Of a stretch of 64,000 nucleotides of DNA, positions 33,979 to 43,741 are shown piece by piece. Numbering within the stretch: position 1 is the stretch's first letter; every line of letters starts with the position of its first letter. The stretch spans positions 62,001 to 126,000 of the forward strand of contig JAWVFK010000006.1 of the NCBI GenBank assembly GCA_033856175.1, in the 5' to 3' direction. The stretch comes from JAWVFK01 sp033856175. GTDB lineage: Bacteria > Actinomycetota > Thermoleophilia > Solirubrobacterales > 70-9. Made by a program: the position numbers and the translations under genes. The notes beneath the pieces are model-generated. The model was not told where the DNA came from. It did not search any database and was given only the letters and a program-made list of their open reading frames with translations.

Positions 33979-34085
33979 CGCGTGCCCTTGGTCATGCGGC
34001 TCCTATTCGTCGGAAGACGCTGCGACCTTACTCCGGCGACGGCTTCAACGGGATGCTCGAGGGGAGGCGCCGGAGGGCGCTCCGA

Positions 34086-35522
34086 TTACGAGCGGGCGGA
34101 GAGCCTGATCAGGCGGCGCCCTGGAGTGCTGAGGGCGAACCCGAGCACCAGCATGAGCAGGCCCGCCAGGGCCGGGACGCGGATGTCCATACCGGTGAAG
34201 GGGAGGTCCTGGCGGCCGGCGAGATCCTGGGTGGACTGACTGGAAGCGCCGGCGACGTTGATGCCGCTGTCGCCGCCTGAGCCGCCGCCGTTGGTGCCAC
34301 CGCCCGAGCCACTGCTGCCGCCGCCTGTGCCGCCGGAGCCGCCGCCTGTGCCCCCTGTGCCGCCACCACCGGGGCCGCCACCACCCGGGCCGGGAAGGGC
34401 CGGGATGCTGTTGGTGAAGTTATTGGTGATCGTCGCCGTGCATTCCACGGTGCCGGCGCCACCCGGTCCCGAGGGGCCTGAGCCGTTGCATTGAGTGAGC
34501 GCAGTCGGCAGCCCGGTGCTCTGCGAGGGAGGCGCCGTGGCGGTGCAGGTCATCGTGCCGCCGATGCCGCCGGAGCCGTTGCACTGCATGATGCTCTGAC
34601 CTCCGGGGCCGGCGGTGCCGGTGCGGTTGTTGCCGGCGGGAGTGGCCGTGCAGGTCAGCGTGGTCACCGCGCGGGGGCTCTGGCATTGCCTGACCGTGGA
34701 GCTGATCGCCGAGCCGAGCGGGTAGCCGTCGAGGTTGTTGGTGACCGTGATCGTGCAGGTCACCGTGCTGCCGCCGCCGATGCCTGCGGTGTTGCACTGG
34801 GTGATCACCGTGATCGGGGTCGTCGAGGTCGTGGTGTTGCCGGCCGGGCAGACGACTCCGGTGCACGAGAGCGTCGTGACGATCGTGGCGAGTCCGGTCG
34901 GGTTGCCGCCGTTGTAGGCGAAGTTGTTGGTGACCGTGACGGTGCAGGTGATCGTCGCGCCGCCGACGGTGCCGATGTTGTTGCACTGAGAGACGGTGGC
35001 GCCGACCGGCGCAGCGGCGGCGACCACTGCCGCCTTCAGCGACCTGGTGGTAACGGGGGCGGGGGTTGGGGCCGCTTCGACGGCCGAGCTCGCGCCAGAC
35101 GGCTGGCTCGAGGCGGGGTCAGGCGCGGGAGAGGGAGAGGAGCTGGAGCTGGCGTCTGGCGCAGCCGGCGAGCTGGACGAGCTGGGGGTTGGAGACGTGG
35201 AGCCGCCGTCGGCTGATCCGGAGTCGGTGGCGGCTGCGGGCTCGCTCGGGCTCGGCGGGGGGCTGCTGGTGTCAGCTGCCGAGACAGCGGCGGGTGCAGG
35301 CTCGGCGCTCGGCGCCGGACCGGTGGCGCTGGAGGACGAGTCGCCGCTTGGCGTCGCGTCGCCGTCGGCGGCCGCGGGGGTGCCGGGGGAGTCCTGTGCA
35401 CGGGCGACGGACTGCGAGGCGATCACGCCCATCCCAAGCACGAGTGCGATCAGCATCACTCGCCATGTCGAACCTGCATGCCTGATCGCTGGTTGAGTCT
35501 GAGCTTCTAGTGGGCGCTTCAT
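34086..35522 (-). CDS. LPFTG-anchored secreted repeat protein
   Basis: 478 residues; AAGGAGG lies 6 nt before the ATG. A signal peptide ends near ARAQDSP (about 43). Residues 45-165 are a Ser/Pro/Ala stalk. Residues 175-385 hold about five units of the type QCN-x-GGxxTVTCTxTVTNN, each with two cysteines. A Gly-rich linker follows, then the sortase motif LPFTG at 440-444, a hydrophobic helix and RRLIRLSARS, a textbook cell-wall sorting signal. No sortase gene is in the window. A 5' UTR hairpin at 35539-35571 precedes it. Confidence 0.87.
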   Translation of the reverse strand: MKRPLEAQTQPAIRHAGSTWRVMLIALVLGMGVIASQSVARAQDSPGTPAAADGDATPSGDSSSSATGPAPSAEPAPAAVSAADTSSPPPSPSEPAAATDSGSADGGSTSPTPSSSSSPAAPDASSSSSPSPAPDPASSQPSGASSAVEAAPTPAPVTTRSLKAAVVAAAAPVGATVSQCNNIGTVGGATITCTVTVTNNFAYNGGNPTGLATIVTTLSCTGVVCPAGNTTTSTTPITVITQCNTAGIGGGSTVTCTITVTNNLDGYPLGSAISSTVRQCQSPRAVTTLTCTATPAGNNRTGTAGPGGQSIMQCNGSGGIGGTMTCTATAPPSQSTGLPTALTQCNGSGPSGPGGAGTVECTATITNNFTNSIPALPGPGGGGPGGGGTGGTGGGSGGTGGGSSGSGGGTNGGGSGGDSGINVAGASSQSTQDLAGRQDLPFTGMDIRVPALAGLLMLVLGFALSTPGRRLIRLSARS

Positions 35523-35538
35523 CGCTGCCTCCTTGAAG

Positions 35539-35571
35539 AGCCCCCTAGACCTTCGGGGGGTCTAGGGGGCT
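35539..35571 (-). promoter_or_regulatory. Strong 5' UTR hairpin upstream of the LPFTG gene
   Basis: AGCCCCCTAGACC and GGTCTAGGGGGCT form a perfect 13-bp stem with a 7-nt loop. It ends 16 nt before the start codon, directly ahead of the ribosome site. It could block or stabilise the mRNA 5' end, act as a transcription attenuator, or be the terminator of an upstream RNA; no T-run follows, which argues against termination. Confidence 0.6.
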
Positions 35572-35720
35572 TGCTGTGAGCAGGTCATGGAGCGCCAAGC
35601 GGAAAGGGAATGGACCAATCGGCGCTGAGACCCGCTTGTCCACCCACTATGGGTGCCGGCGCCGAGGCGCACAATCCCCCGAACGTACGAAAACCGCGGA
35701 TATCCCCCCGACGTACTAGC

Positions 35721-36437
35721 TCAGAGGAGCTGGTCGCCCGAGGGCGAGGCGGGATCGCTCGCGTCCCAGCTGATCTGCCCCGTCACCATCGCGATCGCCA
35801 CAGCGTGTGCACGTGTATGCGCGCCCAGCTTGGCCATCGCGTTCTGGACGTGCGACTTGACCGTCTCCGGAGACAGGAACAGGCGCTCGGCCACGGAGCC
35901 GCTCTGCAGCCCCGAGGCAACCAGCGTGATCACCTCGCGCTCGCGGTCGGTGAGATGTCCCTGGCCGATGCCCTGCGCCTCGATCGCCCTCCACGCCGCC
36001 TCTCGAGCCGATGCGAGCTCGGCATGCTCGAGCGAGACCTCATCGGGCGGGATGAAGACCGATAGGTGACGTGCAGGCAGAATGTTGGCGGTGGCGCTGA
36101 ACTCGACCGGCATCGAGCCTCGGCCGGGAACGTAGAGCTGGTACCAGCCCTCCGCCGTCCCGGTGGCCAGGAACGCCTGCCATTGCTCCTCCAGGCGCTG
36201 GAGCTCGCTCTGAGGCGTGAACTCGTCCATCGTGTGCCAGGGAATCTCGTCCGGGGGGATCCCCAATAGCGCGCTTGCCCCGGCGTTGCCCGTAACCCAG
36301 CGCCGTTGATCGTCGGCGATCAGCATCGGATGCCGTGATCGGTCGAATGCCTCTCGCAGGCGCGCTACCGCCTCGGCACCAAATCTGCTGTCTCCAAAGC
36401 CCTCAGCGCGAGGAGGGTTTCCGCCGAACTCATCCAT
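35721..36437 (-). CDS. PAS domain LuxR-type transcriptional regulator
   Basis: 238 residues. Residues 25-130 form a PAS sensor (RSRHPMLIADDQRRWVTGNA, ALLGIPPDEIPW, ending ILPARHLSVFIPP). A helical linker leads to a LuxR helix-turn-helix: LTDREREVITLVASGLQSGS and LFLSPETVKSHVQNAMAKLG. It likely senses a small ligand or redox state and binds DNA as a dimer. No kinase is adjacent. It is divergent from the ABC exporter operon (110 bp between), a possible target. Confidence 0.87.
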   Translation of the reverse strand: MDEFGGNPPRAEGFGDSRFGAEAVARLREAFDRSRHPMLIADDQRRWVTGNAGASALLGIPPDEIPWHTMDEFTPQSELQRLEEQWQAFLATGTAEGWYQLYVPGRGSMPVEFSATANILPARHLSVFIPPDEVSLEHAELASAREAAWRAIEAQGIGQGHLTDREREVITLVASGLQSGSVAERLFLSPETVKSHVQNAMAKLGAHTRAHAVAIAMVTGQISWDASDPASPSGDQLL

Positions 36438-36547
36438 CTCTCCCTAGAAGCTACTCCTCTGACCCCCAAATCCAGGGGGCCACGCCAATCGGGCTCGGCT
36501 GACCCGACGCCGCTCGGCCGTGGCTCTAGGCTCTGCCGGCAGCGACC

Positions 36548-37464
<917 letters not shown>

Positions 37465-37468
<4 letters not shown>

Positions 37469-38238
37469 GCGCCAGGCGGCTCGAGCCCGCGGTGATCGCC
37501 GGCGTGATGAGCCGCGAGGCCGCCAACTTCCGCACCTACTGGAAGGGGACGACGTTCTCGAGCGTGCTCGAGCCGATCGTCTACCTGCTGGCGTTCGGGG
37601 TCGGCGTCGGCTCGACCCTGGTCAAGGGGGTCGGCAGCCTCAGCTACGTCCAGTTCGTCGGCACCGGCATGGTGGCGACCGCGGTGATCTTCTCCAGCGC
37701 CCTGCCGGCGATGTTCGGCACCTTCGTCAAGGAGCGCTTTCAGAACACCTACGACGCGATCCTCGCCGCGCCGGTCGACGTCGAGGAGCTCGTCACGGCC
37801 GAGATGCTCTGGATCGGCATCCGCGCCGGCTTCTACGGCTGCTTCCCGCTGCTCGTCGCGATGGGCTTTGGCCTTGACCCGTCGTTCGGGATGCTGCTGG
37901 TGCCGATATTCGCCTTCGTCACCGCGCTGGCCTTCGCCGCCTTCGGCATCGCCGTCGCGGCGAGCGTCCAGAAGATCGACCAGTTCAACTACGTGACGAC
38001 GCTGTTCGTGACACCGCTGTTCCTCGTCGCCGGAACCTTCTTCCCGATCGACCGCCTGCCCCAGGGACTGCGAGTCGCCGCCAACTTCAACCCCCTCTAC
38101 CAGCTGGTCGAGCTCGTCCGCGCCGCCGCCTTCGGCTTCGAGGCCACCGACCTGATTCGCTTCGCCGGCCTGCTGGCCTTCGCCATCGTCCTCTGGCGGA
38201 TCGCGGTGCGGCGGATGACTTCGCGGCTGATCGACTAG
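37465..38238 (+). CDS. ABC-2 type permease partner of the preceding ATPase
   Basis: 257 residues, six membrane segments. LFVTPLFLVAGTFFPIDRLP and FNPLYQLVELVRAAAFG are conserved in NodJ/DrrB permeases. The 4-nt overlap (GTGA) with the ATPase gene guarantees paired synthesis. It converges on the exonuclease gene with 6 nt between stops. Confidence 0.9.
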
Positions 38239-38244
38239 GACGGA

Positions 38245-39120
38245 CTAGGAGGCTCGGCGGCGGGCCGCGGCTTCTTCGAGCCGTTCGGCCAGGCGCTTCA
38301 TCCCGCGCTCGCGGGCGGCCTTCGCCGCCGAGCGGTAGTCGGTCCGCTTGCTGCGCGGCCGGCCGACCTTCTCCACCCGCAGCGTGGCGATCTCCTTGAA
38401 CCGCAGCAGCTCCTCGCGTGAGCCCAGCAGCGCCGTCCGCAGGCCGATGCGGCGCTCGCGGATCGCCGCCTCGAGCACTCCCTCCAGCGAGCCGTGGGCG
38501 CGCAGCAGCTCGGCGGCGGTCTTCTCGCCGACGCCCTTCGCTCCGGGGATCCCGTCGGACGGGTCGCCGCGCAGGGCGATGAAGTCGGGGACCAGCTCCG
38601 GGCCGATGCCGTAGCGCTTGCCGACCTCGGCCGGGCCGATCTGCTCGGCGCCCTTGACGCCGGTGCGCAGGTAGAGCACCCGGACCCGCTCGGAGGCGCA
38701 CTGGAACATGTCGCGGTCGCCGGTCAGCAGCAGCGCGGTGCCGCCAGCCGCCGCCTCGCGCTCGGCGAAGGAGCCGATGACGTCGTCGGCCTCGAGCCGC
38801 TCGTGGCCGGCGATCGTCCAGCCGAAGGCGCCGAAGAAGTCCGCCGCGGCGGCGAACTGCGGCGCCAGGTCGTCGGGCACCGGCGGCCGGTCGGCGTGGT
38901 AGGCGGGGTAGAGCTCGAGCCGGTACTCGGCGGCGTCGGGCCCGAAGCAGAGCACGACCGCCCGCGGCTCGTGCAGCTCGACTTCGCGCAGGATCAGATT
39001 GGTCGCGCCGAGCAGCGCGTTGACCGGCCGCCCGTCCTGGTCGGTGATCGAGCTGGGCAGCGCGTAGAAGGCGCGAAAGAGGACCGAGGGCGCGTCGACG
39101 ACGAGAAGGGGGCCCGCCAC
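38245..39120 (-). CDS. 5'-3' exonuclease (DNA polymerase I N-terminal type)
   Basis: 291 residues. LLVVDAPSVLFRAFYALPS carries the first metal-binding Asp, LEADDVIGSFAEREA the second acidic cluster, LLTGDRDMFQ the third, and the helix-three-turn-helix GDPSDGIPGAKGVGEKTAA binds DNA. It is a stand-alone flap nuclease homologue, separate from any polymerase, as in many actinobacteria, and acts in primer removal or repair. Length fits the single-domain family. The C-terminus is basic. Confidence 0.92.
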   Translation of the reverse strand: MAGPLLVVDAPSVLFRAFYALPSSITDQDGRPVNALLGATNLILREVELHEPRAVVLCFGPDAAEYRLELYPAYHADRPPVPDDLAPQFAAAADFFGAFGWTIAGHERLEADDVIGSFAEREAAAGGTALLLTGDRDMFQCASERVRVLYLRTGVKGAEQIGPAEVGKRYGIGPELVPDFIALRGDPSDGIPGAKGVGEKTAAELLRAHGSLEGVLEAAIRERRIGLRTALLGSREELLRFKEIATLRVEKVGRPRSKRTDYRSAAKAARERGMKRLAERLEEAAARRRAS

Positions 39121-39184
39121 GGGCTCACCCTAGCGGCGACGAGGCTCGTGCCGGCCTCGCGGCCTGGGAAGATGCCCGGCTTCG

Positions 39185-40654
39185 ATGCCCGCCACCGAGC
39201 GCAGCCGCTGGGTCGCCCTCTACGTGCTCTGCGCGGGGGTGCTGATGATCGTCCTCGACGCGACCGTCGTCAACGTCGCGCTGCCGTCGATCCAGGACGA
39301 CCTCGGCTTCCAACAGTCGAGCCTCGCCTGGGTCGTCAACGCCTATCTGATCGCCTTCGGCGGCCTGCTGCTGCTCTCAGGGCGGCTCGGCGACCTCGTC
39401 GGCCGCAAGACCATCTTCATGGTCGGCCTCGGGATCTTCATCGTCGCCTCGGTGCTCTGCGGCCTGGCCCAGACCCAGGAGATGCTCGTGGCGGCGCGCT
39501 TCATCCAGGGGGTCGGCGGCGCGATGACCTCGGCGGTGGTGCTCGGGATGATCGTGACGATGTTCCCCGAGCGGGGGGCGCAGGCGAAGGCGATCGGCGT
39601 CTACGGCTTCGTCGCCTCGTCCGGCGGCTCGATCGGGCTGCTGGCCGGCGGCGTGATCACCCAGTCGATCAACTGGCACTGGATCTTCTTCATCAACATC
39701 CCGATCGGCATCGTCACCGCTGTGCTGGCCGTCCGCCTGCTCGACCGCGACAAGGGCATCGGCCTGGGCGAGGGGGCCGACGTCCCCGGCGCCGTCCTGA
39801 TCACCAGCTCGCTGATGCTGGGCGTCTACACGATCGTCAAGCCGGCGGCCGAGTACGGCTGGGGCGCCGGGCGGACGCTGGCTCTCGCCGCCGTCTCGCT
39901 GGCGCTGCTGGCGGCCTTCCTCGCCCGCGAGGCCACCGCCGGCAAGCCGCTGGTACCGCTGCGGATCTTCCGCTCGCGCAACGTCAGCGGCGCCAACCTG
40001 ATCCAGGCCCTGACGGTGGCGGGGATGTTCGGCATGTTCTTCATGGGAGCCCTCTACCTGCAGCGGGTGCTGGGCTACGACCCTCTCCAGATCGGCCTCG
40101 CCTTCCTGCCGGCGACGATCGTCATGGGGGTGCTCTCGCTGCGCTATGCCGAGCGGCTGATCGTCCGCTTTCACGCCCTGCGGACGCTGCTGCCCGGCCT
40201 GGCGCTGATCGCCGCGGGCCTGGCGCTGTTCGCCCGGGCGCCGGTCGACGGCAGCTACATCCGCGACGTCCTGCCGGTGATGCTGATCCTTGGCTTCGGC
40301 ATCGGCGTCTCCTTCCCGGCGCTGATGACGCTGGCGATGTCGGGGGCGACGCCGGAGGACGCCGGCCTCGCCTCCGGGCTCGTCAACACGGCGGTCCAGG
40401 TCGGCGGGGCGCTGGGCCTGGCTGTTCTGGCGACGCTCTCGACCACCCGCAGCGCCCACCTCAGCGCCGGCGGCGCGGATAGCGCGTCGGCTCTGACCGG
40501 TGGCTACCACCTCGCCTTCCTCGTCGGCGCCGCGCTCGTCATCGCCGCGATCGTCGTCGCGCTGACCGTCCTCCAGCCGGAGCCCGTGGCCGCGGCGCCG
40601 GCGGCGGAGGGCGATCCGGTCGAGCGGCCGCCGGCGCGCTCCGAAGCGGCCTAG
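39185..40654 (+). CDS. MFS drug exporter, DHA2 (EmrB/QacA) family
   Basis: 489 residues with fourteen membrane segments. Motif A GRLGDLVGRKTIF occurs at about 69-81; LDATVVNVALPSIQDDLG is the DHA2 motif D1; FFINIPIGIVTAVLAV is motif C region. It exports hydrophobic compounds using the proton gradient. No TetR or MarR regulator is adjacent. The ATG overlaps nothing and starts 65 nt after the start of the divergent exonuclease gene. Confidence 0.92.
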   Translation: MPATERSRWVALYVLCAGVLMIVLDATVVNVALPSIQDDLGFQQSSLAWVVNAYLIAFGGLLLLSGRLGDLVGRKTIFMVGLGIFIVASVLCGLAQTQEMLVAARFIQGVGGAMTSAVVLGMIVTMFPERGAQAKAIGVYGFVASSGGSIGLLAGGVITQSINWHWIFFINIPIGIVTAVLAVRLLDRDKGIGLGEGADVPGAVLITSSLMLGVYTIVKPAAEYGWGAGRTLALAAVSLALLAAFLAREATAGKPLVPLRIFRSRNVSGANLIQALTVAGMFGMFFMGALYLQRVLGYDPLQIGLAFLPATIVMGVLSLRYAERLIVRFHALRTLLPGLALIAAGLALFARAPVDGSYIRDVLPVMLILGFGIGVSFPALMTLAMSGATPEDAGLASGLVNTAVQVGGALGLAVLATLSTTRSAHLSAGGADSASALTGGYHLAFLVGAALVIAAIVVALTVLQPEPVAAAPAAEGDPVERPPARSEAA

Positions 40655-40696
40655 GCACCGATCCAAGCTCCGCCGCGCCTCGGCTCCGTTGGCCGC

Positions 40697-42880
40697 ATGG
40701 AGGGCTGCCGCTCGCTTAACGACCGACCATCGGCTAAAGGGATCGCCAAAACAGCCGATGGGATTCTCGACCGCCTCTCTGACCGCGACGTGAGGCCGCA
40801 AATGCTGAGGTACGAGGAGCGCAGTTTGAAAATCGACCGCAGGGTGGGAGGGCGCCAGTCCAAGCTGGTGCTCAGCTTGGGAGCGGCCGCAGCCGTCGGC
40901 CTGCTGGCCCTGCTCGCCGTCGTGCTCGAGCACCAGCAGAGCAAGTCGCGCCATGACGTTGCGACGAGCTTCTCGGAGCGGACGAGGATCAGCGCCGCGC
41001 TGACCAACTCGGTCTTCGAGGCTTCGATCTCCAGCAGCCAGGCGCAGACGGCAAGGCGATTCGGCTCGGCCCACGTTCCCCTGGCAATGCTGGAGCGGGT
41101 CGCCAAGCAGGGCAAGCTCCAGTACCTGGTGCTGATGGACGCGAAGGGCACGGTCCTCTCGTCAACTCCCGGCACCCCCGCCGCGGCTCTGGCCGAGTTG
41201 CGGCAGGGGCCCGCCCTCGTCCGCGGTGTGCTCGCCGGCCAGCCCTATGCGATCTCCGACGTGCTCCGGTCCCCCAGGGGCGGGCCGGCGACGCTGTGGT
41301 TCGCACAGACATTTCCCACCAAGCACGGCCAGCGCGTGCTGGTCAGCGGCCTCGCGCCGGACCTCCTCTACGCGTTCCTCGGCGGCACGCTCAAGCAGGT
41401 GCCGAACGTCAAGGGCGGCGACGCCTATGTCCTCGATTCGCGCGGCGCCGTCATCGCCAGCCCCAATCCCAACCTGATACCGGGCCAGCCCGCCAATGAG
41501 GCGACGCTGTTGAAGGCGCTCGAGCGGACGCGTCAGGGCTCGTTCGAAGGCGGGCGCTACTTTGCCTCGAGCCCGGTGCCGAGGACTACCTGGCGCGTGG
41601 TCCTGACCGCACCGGAGGATCGCCTGTTCGCGTCCGTGAACGGCGCCAACCAGCTGATTCCCTGGCTGATCTTCATCGCCCTCGGCCTTGCCGTCAGCGG
41701 GGCGCTGCTGCTGCTCGGCCGGGTTCTTCGCAACGCCTCCGAGCTCGCCAGCATCCATCAGCGGGCAGAGTCGAAGTTCCGTCAGCTGCTGGAGCTGGCG
41801 CCCGACGCGATCATCGGCATCGGCGCCGACGGCCGGATCGAGCTGACCAACTCCCAGGCGCAAAAGCTCTTCGGCTACTCGCGCGAGGAGCTGGTGGGCG
41901 AGAGGATGGAGGTGCTCATCCCCGAGCGCTATCGCGACGTCCCCAGCGGTACGCGCTTCGGCTACCTGACGGATCCCAAGGCCGCGCCGATGGGCGCCGG
42001 GATCGAGCTCCACGCCCGCCGCAAGGACGGCAGCGAGTTCCCCTGCGAGATCTCGCTCTCCTCGATTCAGACCGATGACGGGGTCATCGACGTCGCCGCG
42101 ATCAGGGACGTCACCCAGCGCAAGCGGGCCGAGGCCGAGGCCGAGGGCCTCAAGTCGGAGTTCTTCGCCCTCGTCTCGCATGAGCTGCGGACTCCGCTGA
42201 CGTCGATCCTCGGCTACGTCGACGTGCTCTCCGAGCAGGATCGAGACCATCTCAGCGAGGCAGGGCAGGACTTCCTCTGCGTCATCAAGCGAAACTCGCT
42301 GCGCCTCGACCGGCTGGTCCAGGACCTGCTGATGGTCACCCAGGTCGAGGCAGGGTCCTTCGCGATCGACGTCTCCGAGGTCGACGTCGCCGAGCTGGCG
42401 TCGAACCTCGAGGCCGAGATCGGCCCGACGGCGCTGTCGGCGGGGGTCTCGCTGTCCTTCAGCGTCGATCCGATGCCGCCCTTCCAGGGCGACCCCACGC
42501 GGCTCACACAGGTGCTCGACAACTTCATCTCCAACGCGATCAAGTTCACCCCGGAAGGCGGTCAGGTGGAGGTGGCGATCCGCGACGAGGAAGGCAGCTG
42601 CGTGATCGAGGTTGCCGACACCGGCGTCGGCATCGAGAAGGACGAGGTCGACCGGCTGTTCGATCGCTTCTATCGCTCGCGCTCGGCCGGCGAGAACCAG
42701 GTCCGCGGCGTCGGCCTCGGCCTGGCGATCGCCAAGGCGATCGTCGAGTCTCACGGCGGCACCGTCGAGGTCGAGAGCGAGCCCGGCCACGGCTCGACCT
42801 TCCGCGCCCGCCTGCCGATCAAGCCTGCCGTCGCGTCGCCTCCCATGCGACGTCGCGAAGTCGTCGCTGCAGGCCACTAA
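40697..42880 (+). CDS. Sensor histidine kinase with extracytoplasmic sensor and PAS domain
   Basis: 727 residues. A membrane segment (about 57-79), a periplasmic-side sensor of about 240 residues resembling dCACHE, and a second segment (318-345) are followed by PAS (355-475), HisKA with phospho-acceptor H495 in SHELRTPLTSI, and an HATPase domain with N (NFISNAIKFTPEGG), DTGVGIEKDEVDRLF and VGLGLAIAKAI. It autophosphorylates and passes phosphate to a response regulator not encoded nearby. ATG 40802 (residue 36) is a plausible alternative start, since the first 35 residues look unlike a sensor. Confidence 0.9.
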   Translation: MEGCRSLNDRPSAKGIAKTADGILDRLSDRDVRPQMLRYEERSLKIDRRVGGRQSKLVLSLGAAAAVGLLALLAVVLEHQQSKSRHDVATSFSERTRISAALTNSVFEASISSSQAQTARRFGSAHVPLAMLERVAKQGKLQYLVLMDAKGTVLSSTPGTPAAALAELRQGPALVRGVLAGQPYAISDVLRSPRGGPATLWFAQTFPTKHGQRVLVSGLAPDLLYAFLGGTLKQVPNVKGGDAYVLDSRGAVIASPNPNLIPGQPANEATLLKALERTRQGSFEGGRYFASSPVPRTTWRVVLTAPEDRLFASVNGANQLIPWLIFIALGLAVSGALLLLGRVLRNASELASIHQRAESKFRQLLELAPDAIIGIGADGRIELTNSQAQKLFGYSREELVGERMEVLIPERYRDVPSGTRFGYLTDPKAAPMGAGIELHARRKDGSEFPCEISLSSIQTDDGVIDVAAIRDVTQRKRAEAEAEGLKSEFFALVSHELRTPLTSILGYVDVLSEQDRDHLSEAGQDFLCVIKRNSLRLDRLVQDLLMVTQVEAGSFAIDVSEVDVAELASNLEAEIGPTALSAGVSLSFSVDPMPPFQGDPTRLTQVLDNFISNAIKFTPEGGQVEVAIRDEEGSCVIEVADTGVGIEKDEVDRLFDRFYRSRSAGENQVRGVGLGLAIAKAIVESHGGTVEVESEPGHGSTFRARLPIKPAVASPPMRRREVVAAGH

Positions 42881-42911
42881 CGTCGCAATCGCAGCGGATC
42901 GTGGCGATCAC

Positions 42912-42928
42912 TTAGCTAAGTTAGCTAA
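42912..42928. promoter_or_regulatory. Tandem TTAGCTAA palindromes, probable VapB operator
   Basis: TTAGCTAA occurs twice, at 42912-42919 and 42921-42928, separated by one base. Each is a perfect 8-bp palindrome and AT-rich in GC-rich surroundings. They lie 36 nt before the antitoxin start, where antitoxins of this type bind to repress their own operon. Confidence 0.65.
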
Positions 42929-42963
42929 CCTAGTGAGGCGCTTTCGCAGCAAAGGGGGCGAAC

Positions 42964-43272
42964 GTGGCGAGCGAGAGACTTAACGACAAGGTGAACATGC
43001 ACGAGGCCAAGTCGAGCCTCTCGAGGCTGGTCGACCGAGTCGAGGCCGGAGAGGAGATCCTCATAGCGCGCAACGGCGAACCGGTCGCCCGCCTCGTGCC
43101 GGTGGAGCGGCGCTTCCCCGCCGGCGGGTGCGGCCTCTGGGAGGGCAGGGTCACGATCCACGACGACTTCGATCACGCCGGCGACCAGATTTCCCGCAGC
43201 TTCTATGAGGGAGACCCGGACGATCCGCTGGCGGCGGATGCCGACCGCCCGGGGTCACGCAAGAACGCTTGA
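42964..43272 (+). CDS. Phd/YefM-type antitoxin of a VapBC-like module
   Basis: 102 residues from GTG 42964, with AAAGGGGG upstream; ATG at residue 12 is possible. VNMHEAKSSLSRLVDRVEAG and EEILIARNGEPVARLVPV are the Phd/YefM DNA-binding fold. The C-terminal half, unusually long, is acidic and should wrap the toxin. The stop overlaps the toxin start by 4 nt (TTGA). Confidence 0.9.
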   Translation: MASERLNDKVNMHEAKSSLSRLVDRVEAGEEILIARNGEPVARLVPVERRFPAGGCGLWEGRVTIHDDFDHAGDQISRSFYEGDPDDPLAADADRPGSRKNA

Positions 43273-43658
43273 GGCTGCTTCTGGACAGCCATGTGCTGCT
43301 GTGGTGGCTCGCAAGGCGATCCCGTCAGCTCGGCGCCCTCCTCAATGCGATCCGCGACCCGGAGAACGAGAAGCTGGTCAGCGCCGCCAGTATTTGGGAG
43401 ATCGAGATCAAGCGAGTCAGCGGCCGGCTCGACGCGCCCGATGACATTGCCGATGCGCTCGCGGCAACCGGGTTCAACAACGTTCCGATCACGCCGCAGC
43501 ACGCCATCGCCGCAGCACGCCTGCCGGCTCACCACAGCGATCCCTTTGACCGGATGCTCGTCGCCCAAGCTCAGGTCGAGGGCCTGATCGTGGCAACCGT
43601 TGATCCGCGAATCGCCGCATACGGCGTCGCTGTCATCGGTGCGGAGGGCCCGAGCTAG
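43269..43658 (+). CDS. VapC-type PIN-domain toxin ribonuclease
   Basis: 129 residues from TTG 43269. PIN-domain acidic residues are all present: D6 (LLLDSH), E44 (SIWEIEIK), D94 (DPFDRMLVAQA) and D112 (VATVDPR). These bind Mg2+ and cleave RNA, usually tRNA or rRNA, until neutralised by the antitoxin. The TTGA overlap with the antitoxin couples their translation. The module is near the sensor-kinase gene but not obviously related. Confidence 0.92.
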   Translation: MRLLLDSHVLLWWLARRSRQLGALLNAIRDPENEKLVSAASIWEIEIKRVSGRLDAPDDIADALAATGFNNVPITPQHAIAAARLPAHHSDPFDRMLVAQAQVEGLIVATVDPRIAAYGVAVIGAEGPS

Positions 43659-43741
43659 CAGACTCGCACTAGGGCGCTGAGGCTCAGCGTAACGGGAGTC
43701 ACCCCGAATCCGCATGGGATTTGCTGCGGTAGGGTTGCGCA

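Noticed and set aside
39377..41074. 565-codon open frame antisense to the MFS and sensor-kinase genes
   Set aside because: Low-complexity Arg/Asp/Gln-rich product; shadow frame.
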